From NCBI RefSeq assembly GCF_003807585.1, contig NZ_RMBX01000011.1:248001-312000 (forward strand): 64,000 nucleotides of DNA, in the 5' to 3' direction. Position numbers and translations under genes: made by a program. The stretch is from Chitinophaga barathri (GTDB taxonomy: Bacteria; Bacteroidota; Bacteroidia; Chitinophagales; Chitinophagaceae). Of this stretch, positions 43,333 to 50,739 are shown one piece after another. The notes below the pieces were generated by a model. That model saw only the letters and a list, made by a program, of their open reading frames with translations, was not told the origin of the DNA and searched no databases. Within the stretch, counting starts at the first letter, position 1. Every line of letters starts with the position of its first letter.

Positions 43333-43359
43333 GGAAATTTACTTTCGTGTAAGGAAATA
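43333..43359. promoter_or_regulatory. Operator-like element in the XRE/MFS divergent region
   Basis: GGAAATTTACTT runs into TTTCGTGTAAGGAAATA (43343-43359), which is 16/17 identical to 40518-40534. The TTTC/GAAA ends are symmetric. The site lies between the divergent starts at 43287 and 43429. Confidence 0.6.
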
Positions 43360-43391
43360 TTTTTTGTTTGATAAGCATAGGATTCTTCACC

Positions 43392-43428
43392 AGGCCTGTA
43401 TAAAGATACAGGCCTTTATTTAATTTTT
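43392..43428 (+). promoter_or_regulatory. Terminator-like hairpin in the leader of the MFS gene (possible attenuator)
   Basis: AGGCCTGTAT (43392-43401) and ATACAGGCCT (43406-43415) form a perfect 10-bp stem with a 4-base loop, then TTATTTAATTTTT up to the ATG at 43429. Both neighbouring genes point away from this spot, so it cannot be an ordinary end-of-gene terminator. Confidence 0.6.
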
Positions 43429-44700
43429 ATGGAACCGGCAGGCGCGAAAAAGGGCTTCATCTCTCTTCCCTGGAAGATGTTGCTGCTGACAATGTTTTGT
43501 TATCTGTTCTTTTACACAGGACGGCACAATTTCGGCTGGGCCTCAAAACAGCTGGCCGTTACGCTGGATATTTCTTTTGAAAAGATAGGCTGGATCAGTT
43601 TTGCCATGCTGGCGGGTTATGCGCTCGGTCAATTGATCAACGGCAACCTCGCGGACCGGCTGAGCCCCAGGCATATGATCCTCACGGGCGGCCTGCTGTC
43701 CGTAGCCGCGAATGTGCTGATCAGTTTTTCTTCTTCTTTTTCGGTGATATTGATATTGTGGGCGCTGAACGGTTATTTCCAGTCCATGGCCTGGGCGCCC
43801 GGCAGCCGGATCATTTCCAACTGGTGGCGCGATGGCAACAGGGGGCTTGCCTTTGGCCTGTATACGATGGCAGCCGGATTGTCATCGGTGGTGGCGTATG
43901 TTTTTTCGATCCTGTTGGTGAACGACAGTTGGCGCAACCTGTTCCGCATTCCCGTATTGTTTCTGGCCGCGGCGGTGCTGATCTTTTTTGTATTCGTGCG
44001 GAACACGCCATCCGGTGCAACGGCTGCCAGCGAAGAAGCGGTATTGAAACCCGGCTGGAAACAGGCTTACGCGCATGCCTTGCGGAACGGGAAGTTCCTG
44101 GTGGTTTGTCTTTCGCTGGGTTTCCAGAGTATGGCCCGGTATGCACTCATCTTCTGGATACCGCTGTATTTCCTGGACAGCGGCGTGAAGGCCTCGCCGC
44201 AATTGTGGACCAGCCTGTTGTTGCCACTGGGCATGGCCGCGGGCGCGATATCATTCGGGTTCCTCACGGACCGGTTCTTACGTTCCAATCGTATTGTTTC
44301 TATTTTTATCGGCATGGCGCTTTGCAGCATCTTATCGGCCTCTATTTATGGTATGAACCTGAAAAGCGGGCCGGCCATCGGGGTGCTCGTATTCCTGGCG
44401 GGCTTTTTTTCCTACGGCCCGCAGGCTAGTTTCTGGCCGCTTTCCCCGGAGCTGCTCGGCCACCGGTATGTAGGCACGGGCGTGGGGCTGATGAATATGA
44501 CGGCGTATGTATTCGCCGCTATCGGCGAGCCGCTGATGGGGAAGATCATCGATGTGACAGGCAGCAAAGCGGTGATCTTTTTGGTGGTGGCATTCATAGC
44601 CATGCTCAGTGCGCTGACGATATTGTTCACGGGTTTATTCGGCCAACGGTCATCCCGGCACAAACCAACCGTTACCGGAAATGTTACGGCGGCTCTCTGA
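43429..44700 (+). CDS. MFS transporter of the organophosphate:phosphate antiporter (OPA) type
   Basis: 423 residues with 12 hydrophobic segments. The OPA/GlpT-like signatures are FFYTGRHNFGWASKQL (TM1 end), GYALGQLINGNLADRLSPR (loop 2-3) and LNGYFQSMAWAPGSRIISNWW (TM4 and following), which match the GlpT/UhpT family phrases. FSYGPQASFWPLSPELLG in the second half corresponds to the symmetric motif. It probably exchanges an organic phosphate or phosphonate for phosphate across the inner membrane. It sits beside a phosphatase-superfamily enzyme, a phosphonate-type dehydrogenase and an XRE-cupin regulator. The leader has an operator copy and a hairpin. Confidence 0.9.
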   Translation: MEPAGAKKGFISLPWKMLLLTMFCYLFFYTGRHNFGWASKQLAVTLDISFEKIGWISFAMLAGYALGQLINGNLADRLSPRHMILTGGLLSVAANVLISFSSSFSVILILWALNGYFQSMAWAPGSRIISNWWRDGNRGLAFGLYTMAAGLSSVVAYVFSILLVNDSWRNLFRIPVLFLAAAVLIFFVFVRNTPSGATAASEEAVLKPGWKQAYAHALRNGKFLVVCLSLGFQSMARYALIFWIPLYFLDSGVKASPQLWTSLLLPLGMAAGAISFGFLTDRFLRSNRIVSIFIGMALCSILSASIYGMNLKSGPAIGVLVFLAGFFSYGPQASFWPLSPELLGHRYVGTGVGLMNMTAYVFAAIGEPLMGKIIDVTGSKAVIFLVVAFIAMLSALTILFTGLFGQRSSRHKPTVTGNVTAAL

Positions 44701-44722
44701 TCCCAAATTACTTGAGTCTTCG

Positions 44723-44730
44723 TATTTTTG
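44723..44730 (+). promoter_or_regulatory. -7 promoter element of the DUF2846-type gene
   Basis: TATTTTTG matches TAnnTTTG exactly, 40 bases before ATG 44770. No TTG at the right distance upstream. Confidence 0.45.
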
Positions 44731-44769
44731 CGGCGTGATAACCCACTTCAATCAACCAAAAAAGCATAC

Positions 44770-45198
44770 ATGAAAGCACTCAGGATCGCCCTTTTGTTTT
44801 TATTCGCAGCATGTTTTGCCCCCGCTGCCCGGGCCCAGGACTCTACCGGCGCGGCGAAGGTGTATTTCGTCCGCAATACCGGTTACAACGGTATGGCCAT
44901 CGCGTTTCATTGTTTCATAGACAGCGTCCGCGTTTGTGATCTCCGCAACAAACACTATTCCGTACACACCGTGCCTGCCGGGGATCATACACTGAACGTC
45001 ACCTTATATGCAAAGGAAATAAAGACTCAAAAAAATACCCTGACCCTCAGCGTGGAAAAGGATAAGATCTATTACATAAAGATCCTCCCTGGAAAAACTT
45101 ACAACTACGGGGGTACGTTCCAGTTGTTATCCGTAGCCGAAACCACCATCAAATCCGTGCTGGCCGATTGTAAAGAGCAGACGGACTGCCTGAAATAA
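44770..45198 (+). CDS. DUF2846-like exported protein
   Basis: 142 residues from ATG 44770, chosen because MKALRIALLFLFAACFAPAARAQ is a good signal peptide; an upstream ATG at 44728 would fall inside the promoter. The mature part (AKVYFVRNTGYNGMAIAFHCFIDSVRVCDLRNKHYSVHTVPAGDHTLNVT, then KNTLTLSVEKDKIYYIKI) matches the DUF2846 beta-sandwich pattern. There the sequence normally displays a short ligand or surface role, with unknown activity. It is followed by another secreted protein 33 bases on, probably in the same transcript, which ends at the hairpin 45917-45953. Confidence 0.8.
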   Translation: MKALRIALLFLFAACFAPAARAQDSTGAAKVYFVRNTGYNGMAIAFHCFIDSVRVCDLRNKHYSVHTVPAGDHTLNVTLYAKEIKTQKNTLTLSVEKDKIYYIKILPGKTYNYGGTFQLLSVAETTIKSVLADCKEQTDCLK

Positions 45199-45231
45199 CA
45201 GCGAATATTTACTGACCAATACCATTTTACC

Positions 45232-45918
45232 ATGAGGATTTTTATGTTGACCGCACTGTCCCTGTTGCTGGCCAGTCCCGTCTTTTGCCAGCGTGAAGAT
45301 GTGCTGAAAGCCTATTCAAAATACAAAATAGACCAGCCGGCAGTGGATTCCCTGCATGAACACTACTTCGAACGGTACAGTTTTAACCTGAAGACTACCA
45401 TCGTAACGGAAGGCACAGAAAAAGTATACCAGGCCAAACATGACCCATCGTTGCCTGCGGGTTCGCAGTGGGTGCTGGTCACGGTAAACGGCGGCAACCC
45501 TTCCCGCCTGGACCTTAATACTTTCAACAAAACGCACAGCGACAAAATACCGCCGCCCCGGCCGGATTTCAACACTTTCAAGGTGGTAAAAGACGAGGGC
45601 GGAGAACTGGTGATCAGTTACCAGTACGATCCGGCATCGCTGATACAGGACAATGATTTTATGAAGTACTGCGTGGTGAAGCTGTTCTTCAGCACACAAA
45701 CCGGCCGCCTGCAAAAAATGGAATCCGAGATACATGATACATTCAAGATTAAAATGTTCAAAGCGGACCATATGAATTCGAGTGTTACTTACCAGTACGA
45801 TGAAACGGAAAAACGGTACCTTCCACTGCACGAGGAAGTGTCTATCGGTTTGAAGTTGTTGGGTAGACCATTGGAGATGATCACGATCAATGATTATTCA
45901 AACTATAAAAAATCATAA
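45232..45918 (+). CDS. Exported protein of unknown function
   Basis: 228 residues with a signal peptide (MRIFMLTALSLLLASPVFCQ). The mature part is mixed: KAYSKYKIDQPAVDSLHEHYFERYSFNLKTTIVTEGTEKVYQAKHDPS, then SQWVLVTVNGGNPSRLDLNTFNK, and DEGGELVISYQYDPASLIQDNDFMKYCVVKLFFSTQTGRLQKMESEIHDTFKIKMF. These long strands suggest a lipoprotein-carrier-like (LolA/outer-membrane-chaperone) beta fold, but no motif confirms it. It is the second gene of a two-gene transcript after the DUF2846-like protein. The terminator overlaps the stop codon. Confidence 0.75.
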   Translation: MRIFMLTALSLLLASPVFCQREDVLKAYSKYKIDQPAVDSLHEHYFERYSFNLKTTIVTEGTEKVYQAKHDPSLPAGSQWVLVTVNGGNPSRLDLNTFNKTHSDKIPPPRPDFNTFKVVKDEGGELVISYQYDPASLIQDNDFMKYCVVKLFFSTQTGRLQKMESEIHDTFKIKMFKADHMNSSVTYQYDETEKRYLPLHEEVSIGLKLLGRPLEMITINDYSNYKKS

Positions 45919-45953
45919 ATCAAAAGGCGGGAACATTTCCCGCCTTTTGATTT
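45917..45953 (+). terminator. Strong terminator overlapping the stop codon
   Basis: A perfect 17-bp stem (45917-45933 with 45937-45953, core AAAAGGCGGGAA) and a 3-base loop. The T-rich right arm serves as the tail. Confidence 0.8.
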
Positions 45954-46037
45954 GCCGGTATATTATTTCTTGAACTGGATTAAGATTTTGAAACCCTTTT
46001 CCCAGGACCTTTGTAGTATCAAAAAACACCACGTCTT

Positions 46038-46481
46038 ATGTCCTCAAAAGAAACCAAAGGGTACGAACAGTTATATGTAAGAGCAGCCCTTGCCATCACC
46101 ATGTTATCCGCGGTAGCGGACCGTTTTGGCTGGGGCCCGGATACCAGCTGGGGCAACTGGGAAAATTTCCTGGTGTATTCGCGGCAGCTGACTTTTTACC
46201 TGCCCGGTTTTTTCCAGGAGCCAGCCGCCGTGATCGCTACCACGCTGGAGATCGTATTGCCGCTGTGCCTGCTGGCTGGTTTTAAAACAAAACTGGCCGC
46301 TTATGCCACAGGCTTCCTGCTGCTGGTGTTTGCCCTGTCCATGACCTTTTCCATCGGTTTCCGGTCCACATTGGCGTATTCTGTATGGGTGGGCAGTTCT
46401 GCCGGTTTTTTACTGGCGGTGCAGCAGCATTATACCTTTAGCCTGGACGGATACCTGGCACGCAACAGGAGGGCAGGATAG
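46038..46481 (+). CDS. DoxX-like membrane protein
   Basis: 147 residues with four hydrophobic segments: about 14-28, 60-82 (VIATTLEIVLPLCLLAGF), 85-105 (LAAYATGFLLLVFALSMTF) and 112-130. The first segment (YVRAALAITMLSAVADRFGWG) and the second (ATTLEIVLPLCLLAGFKTKLAAYATGFLL) are in the DoxX/DoxX-like pattern, where the protein sits in the inner membrane and is sometimes linked to redox functions. No close partner gene. It lies 58 bases before the sensor kinase gene, so the genes may share a transcript. Confidence 0.8.
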   Translation: MSSKETKGYEQLYVRAALAITMLSAVADRFGWGPDTSWGNWENFLVYSRQLTFYLPGFFQEPAAVIATTLEIVLPLCLLAGFKTKLAAYATGFLLLVFALSMTFSIGFRSTLAYSVWVGSSAGFLLAVQQHYTFSLDGYLARNRRAG

Positions 46482-46539
46482 GGTTCCGACTTTATTTTGC
46501 TACTTTTAAGGAACAGATCACCTATTTGCTGTAAAGGCC

Positions 46540-49500
46540 ATGCTGTTCAAAACTCCATTACTGACCCCGATCCTTTTGTGCCTGGCAGGAATGCTATGCG
46601 CGCAGCAGCCTAATTTATATTTTGAAAAACTGACCACGCAAAACGGGTTGTCGCACAACAAGGTGAACTGTTTTGTGCAGGACCGGCGCGGGTTTATGTG
46701 GATCGGCACGGAAGACGGCCTGAACCGTTATGACGGCCATTCTTTTGTGGTGTTCCGCCACGAGCCCGGCAATCCTTCTTCTGTTTCCGGCAATATCATC
46801 ACCTCCCTGCTGGAAGACGAAGCAGAAGTGCTTTGGATCGCCACGGCCGATGGTGGCCTCACGCGTTATGATTACCGCCTTCCGCCGGAGCGGCAGTTCA
46901 AACAATACCGGCATTCGCGGAACGATTCCGCTTCCATTCCCGTGAATACAGTCAATACCCTGTTGCATGACGCACAAGGCTACGTCTGGCTGGGCACGGG
47001 CGGCAAAGGGGTATGGCGTTTCAACAAAACAACTGAAAAGTTTGAACAGCCCGTTACCAAAGGCACCCAGGGCATCCTCGATCTCTGTATGGACAGGAAC
47101 GGCATCATCTGGGTAGGCAGGCAGGGCGGAGGACTGCTGAAGATCAACTCCCGCAACCTCAGTTTTGAAGCGGATGCACGGTACGCCGATCTTTATGCCC
47201 GGCTGCCCCATACTACCGTCACCGCCCTGTATGCGGATGGCCGGGACAATATGTGGTATGGCTCCTGGGACAAAGTGCTGTACCGCTACAATGCCCGCAC
47301 AAACCACGAAGAAGTATTCCGGGAAGGCGCCGCCGGTGGTTTTGTGAACGATGAGATCATCAGTTTCGCGGAAGACAGGAACGGCTGGTTGTGGATAGGC
47401 GGCAGGCAGAAAGGGTTGCAGCTATACAACGAAAAACAAAACCGCTTTTATCACTACCGTTACAATGCCTCGCTGGAAGGCACCGTTGCGGACGACAGGA
47501 TCAACAGCATTTATACGGACAAACAAGGCACGGTATGGCTGGCCACGAACAAAGGGATCAGCATCAGCCCGGTGCAGGCGCAGTTTGAACAGGTGTTTCT
47601 GCCGCCCGGCCCCGCCGATAAAAAGAGCCTGACGGTCTATGATTTTTTCAGGGAGCACAACCAAGAATTGTGGATCGGTACGGATAACGGGATATACACC
47701 TGGCAGGACAGTACGGCTTCTTTCCGGCATATCCCGCTGCAATACCAGGGCCGCCCGCTGAGTGTCACGAAGTTTTTCCGGGATACGGACGGCGCTTTTT
47801 ACCTCGGTACCGATTATTCCCTGTTCCGCTTCGACACACAGCACCGCCGCCTGTCGCTGCTGCCCAATACCGGGAAAGATTCGGTGATGAACAGGATCAT
47901 CGAATCACGGGTGGTGAGCATCGCCCGCGATACGATCGATCAGCACCCGGTACTGCTGGTATTGCCATACGGGCATTTCCTGGCGTATTACGACCTGGTG
48001 GAGCAACGTTGGGTATCCCGCGTGGATACGGCGAAAAAGATATTGCAGCGTTTTAACCTGAAAGACAACCTGCTGAGGAAAATATTCAAAGCCCGCAACG
48101 GCAACATCTGGCTGGCCACCGCCAAGTCGGGGCTGGGCAGCTGGGAAAAACAACCATCTCCGCGCGTCCGTTACCTGGACGGCGATCCTTCGGAGCCAGG
48201 CAGCATTCACAATAATCATGTGTACGATATCACGGAAGATGCGAAGGGCAATCTCTGGGTGAGCACCTATGGCGGCGGGTTACATTATTTCGATGTACGG
48301 ACTGAAAAATTTAAACATATCGCGGGCAGCAACAACCTGCTGGAGGGCATCCAGGCAGATGAGGCAGGCAATATCTGGATGATCGGCAGCGGTGACCTTT
48401 ACAAATATGATCCCGTGAAGGATGCCTGGTTTTCCTTCCGTTTGCCGGACCTGAAAAAGACAGGCGGCATCACCGGCAATATTTACAAAGACCCCGCCGG
48501 CAAAATGTATGTAACAGGCGCGGGTTATTTCATCGCATTCGATCCCGCTGCCGTGCGGGACATGCACCGTACGCCGGATATCTTTTTTACGGATCTTAAA
48601 GTATTTAACACCTCTTTCAGCCACCTGCTGAGGCAGGATAAGATCACGCTGCAGCACGACCAGAATTATTTCCGCATAGAGTTTGCCGCGCCCGATTTTT
48701 CACCGGCAGGCAACGTGCGGTACAGTTACCGGCTGGAGGGCTGGGACAAAAACTGGGTGGACAATGGCAGCCAGAACTTCGCACAGTTCTCCAACCTGGC
48801 CGGCGGCGAGTATATCTTCCAGGTAAAAGCCACGGGTGGCCCCGGGGCCAGGGAAGGGAAAACGGCTTACGTTCGCATCATCATTATCCCGCCTTTCTGG
48901 CGGCAGTGGTGGTTCTACGCAGCCGTGGCCATCCTGCTCAGCGGCGCCGTATACGGCATTTACCGGTACCGGGTCAATGAATTATTAAAACGGCAGGCTA
49001 TCCGCAACAAGATCGCGCAGGACCTGCACGACAATGTAGGCTCCACCCTCAGCAGCATCGCCGTATTCAGCGAAGTGGCGCAGATCCATCACCAGCGGAA
49101 GAACGAGGACGAGCTGAGCGCGGCCATCACCCGCATCAGCGACACCGCCGGGGAAATGATCTCCGAAATGAATGATATCGTATGGGCCATCAATCCCGGG
49201 AACGACAGTATGAGCACCATCCTGCAACGGATGGAATCCTTCGCCCGCCCGCTGCTGGCCGCCAGGAACATCCGGTTTCACCTGGAGGCGGGGCAGGACG
49301 TAATGCAGCTGAACCTCGAAATGACCCGCCGCAAAAACCTGTACCTGATCTTCAAAGAATCCGTGAATAACGCCCTGAAGTACGCGGATTGTGTAAATTT
49401 GTGGGTCAGCATCCGGCTGCACCAGCATGAGCTTGAAATGACGGTGCGCGACGATGGTAAAGGTTTTGACCAGGCAACCGCCAGAACCTCCCCATCCCTG

Positions 49501-49617
49501 TCCGGCAACGGGCTGCGTAATATGGAAATGAGGGCCGCGGAAATGAAAGGCACCCTGATCACCAGGAGCCAGCCGGGAGAGGGGACGGTCATTCAGTTGA
49601 AATTCCCCGTTTCCTGA
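46540..49617 (+). CDS. Two-component sensor histidine kinase with periplasmic propellers and Y_Y_Y domain
   Basis: 1025 residues. A signal peptide (LLTPILLCLAGMLCAQ) is followed by two seven-bladed Reg_prop propellers (about 25-650), with repeats of the form NGLSHNKVNCFVQDRRGFMWIGTEDGLNRYDG and GLWIGG. Then a Y_Y_Y domain (VRYSYRLEGWDKNWVDNG, about 720-790), one membrane helix (WWFYAAVAILLSGAVYGIY, about 788-806) and a HisKA_3 domain with phospho-accepting H830 (QDLHDNVGSTLSSIAVFSEV). The HATPase shows NNALKYA, DDGKGFD and GNGLRNMEMRA. The kinase probably senses a ligand in the periplasm and phosphorylates the LuxR-type regulator encoded 69 bases downstream. The ligand is unknown; no sugar uptake genes are adjacent. 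Confidence 0.95.
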   Translation: MLFKTPLLTPILLCLAGMLCAQQPNLYFEKLTTQNGLSHNKVNCFVQDRRGFMWIGTEDGLNRYDGHSFVVFRHEPGNPSSVSGNIITSLLEDEAEVLWIATADGGLTRYDYRLPPERQFKQYRHSRNDSASIPVNTVNTLLHDAQGYVWLGTGGKGVWRFNKTTEKFEQPVTKGTQGILDLCMDRNGIIWVGRQGGGLLKINSRNLSFEADARYADLYARLPHTTVTALYADGRDNMWYGSWDKVLYRYNARTNHEEVFREGAAGGFVNDEIISFAEDRNGWLWIGGRQKGLQLYNEKQNRFYHYRYNASLEGTVADDRINSIYTDKQGTVWLATNKGISISPVQAQFEQVFLPPGPADKKSLTVYDFFREHNQELWIGTDNGIYTWQDSTASFRHIPLQYQGRPLSVTKFFRDTDGAFYLGTDYSLFRFDTQHRRLSLLPNTGKDSVMNRIIESRVVSIARDTIDQHPVLLVLPYGHFLAYYDLVEQRWVSRVDTAKKILQRFNLKDNLLRKIFKARNGNIWLATAKSGLGSWEKQPSPRVRYLDGDPSEPGSIHNNHVYDITEDAKGNLWVSTYGGGLHYFDVRTEKFKHIAGSNNLLEGIQADEAGNIWMIGSGDLYKYDPVKDAWFSFRLPDLKKTGGITGNIYKDPAGKMYVTGAGYFIAFDPAAVRDMHRTPDIFFTDLKVFNTSFSHLLRQDKITLQHDQNYFRIEFAAPDFSPAGNVRYSYRLEGWDKNWVDNGSQNFAQFSNLAGGEYIFQVKATGGPGAREGKTAYVRIIIIPPFWRQWWFYAAVAILLSGAVYGIYRYRVNELLKRQAIRNKIAQDLHDNVGSTLSSIAVFSEVAQIHHQRKNEDELSAAITRISDTAGEMISEMNDIVWAINPGNDSMSTILQRMESFARPLLAARNIRFHLEAGQDVMQLNLEMTRRKNLYLIFKESVNNALKYADCVNLWVSIRLHQHELEMTVRDDGKGFDQATARTSPSLSGNGLRNMEMRAAEMKGTLITRSQPGEGTVIQLKFPVS

Positions 49618-49686
49618 CCGCACTCCCCGTATTCGGGGATTGTATATGTCCGCGGATAAAAGGAACTTCAGGCAACACGCAGTTTT

Positions 49687-50334
49687 ATGAGCATACGCAT
49701 TGCAATATTCGACGACAACAAAAGTATCCGCGAAAGCATCACGATGCTGTTAAAAACAGCGCCGGAGCTGGAAGTAGCGGGCTCTTTTTCCCATGTGCTG
49801 GATTGCGTGGCGGACGTGCGCGGCTGCAACCCGGATATCATTCTCATGGATATCGAAATGCCAGGCATGACGGGCATTGAAGCCCTGAAACTGATCCGGA
49901 AAGAATTCCCGCAGGTGCCGGTGCTCATGCAAACCGTTTTTGAAGATGATGACCGCGTATTTGATTCCATCTGCGCCGGTGCGTCCGGTTATATTTTAAA
50001 GAACCACCTCAACACCCGCCTTCTCGAATCCATCCGGGAGATACAATTCGGCGGTTCCCCCATGTCCCCGACCATTGCCAGGAAAGTGCTGGCAAAACTT
50101 CAGCAGATACCGCAGCATGTGCAGTCCATGCCCGCACCGGACTATCACCTTTCTCCCCGCGAAAAGGAAGTGCTCGCCTGCATCGTGGAAGGCCTGAGTT
50201 ACAAGATGATTGCGGACAGGCTTACTATCAGCTATGAAACCGTGCGCAGCCACGTTAAAAAGATCTATGAAAAACTGCACGTGGCTTCCCTCACCGAAGC
50301 GGTAGCAAAAGCCATCAACCAGAAGATCGTATAA
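49687..50334 (+). CDS. NarL/LuxR-type response regulator
   Basis: 215 residues. The receiver domain has the acidic DDN pair (about 10-12), phosphoacceptor D55 (IILMDIEMPG) and the later K near KNH; the output is a LuxR-type helix-turn-helix (LSPREKEVLACIVEGLSYKMIADRLTISYETVRSHVKKIYEKLHV, about 156-200). It is encoded 69 bases after the HisKA_3 kinase, the usual partner type of this regulator class, so they form one two-component system. The target genes are not known. The next gene, a cupin, has its own good promoter. Confidence 0.95.
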   Translation: MSIRIAIFDDNKSIRESITMLLKTAPELEVAGSFSHVLDCVADVRGCNPDIILMDIEMPGMTGIEALKLIRKEFPQVPVLMQTVFEDDDRVFDSICAGASGYILKNHLNTRLLESIREIQFGGSPMSPTIARKVLAKLQQIPQHVQSMPAPDYHLSPREKEVLACIVEGLSYKMIADRLTISYETVRSHVKKIYEKLHVASLTEAVAKAINQKIV

Positions 50335-50367
50335 GTTCCTTCTCTTTCCTGTAGTACTAATCTACTA

Positions 50368-50398
50368 TTGTCCGGGCTTTATGTAGTGGCTAGTTTTG
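50368..50398 (+). promoter_or_regulatory. Promoter of the cupin-prolyl oligopeptidase operon
   Basis: TTG (50368-50370), exactly 20 bases, then TAGTTTTG (50391-50398), a full match to the Bacteroidota pattern TTG-N(19-21)-TAnnTTTG. It lies 22 bases before the ATG at 50421. Confidence 0.75.
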
Positions 50399-50420
50399 AT
50401 GTTTTAAAAAAAATATCATT

Positions 50421-50738
50421 ATGAGCAATTTTATTACGCTGGACAAGCTGAAAACAAAAGACGCCCTCGAAGGGGCCACCGTTTCATTTTTCCAGACAGA
50501 TTACCAGACGGTAGGGTATACCGTCATGAAAGCAGGCGCCGAAGTGCCTTTGCATCAGCATCCCCAGGAAGCGATCGATATTGTGCTGGAGGGAATGCTC
50601 CAGATGACGATCGGGGAATCTACCGGCATACTTATCCGCGGTATGACCAGTTTTGTGCCTTCCAATGTGCCCCATACGGCCAAAGCCATCACCGATTGTA
50701 AAGTGATTACTATCCTTCATCCACAACGTAAGATCTGA
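50421..50738 (+). CDS. Small cupin-domain protein
   Basis: 105 residues, a single cupin barrel: VGYTVMKAGAEVPLHQHPQEAIDIVLEGMLQMTIGESTGILIRGMTSFVPSNVPHTAKAITDCKVITILHP. H55, H57 and E61 of motif 1 (HQHPQE) and the later H of motif 2 (PSNVPHTAK) fit a metal site. No signal peptide, so it is cytosolic. It may be an enzyme or sensor; the activity is not predictable. It has its own strong promoter, and the stop lies one base before the ATG of the prolyl oligopeptidase gene, so the two are co-transcribed. Confidence 0.85.
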   Translation: MSNFITLDKLKTKDALEGATVSFFQTDYQTVGYTVMKAGAEVPLHQHPQEAIDIVLEGMLQMTIGESTGILIRGMTSFVPSNVPHTAKAITDCKVITILHPQRKI

Positions 50739-50739
50739 C

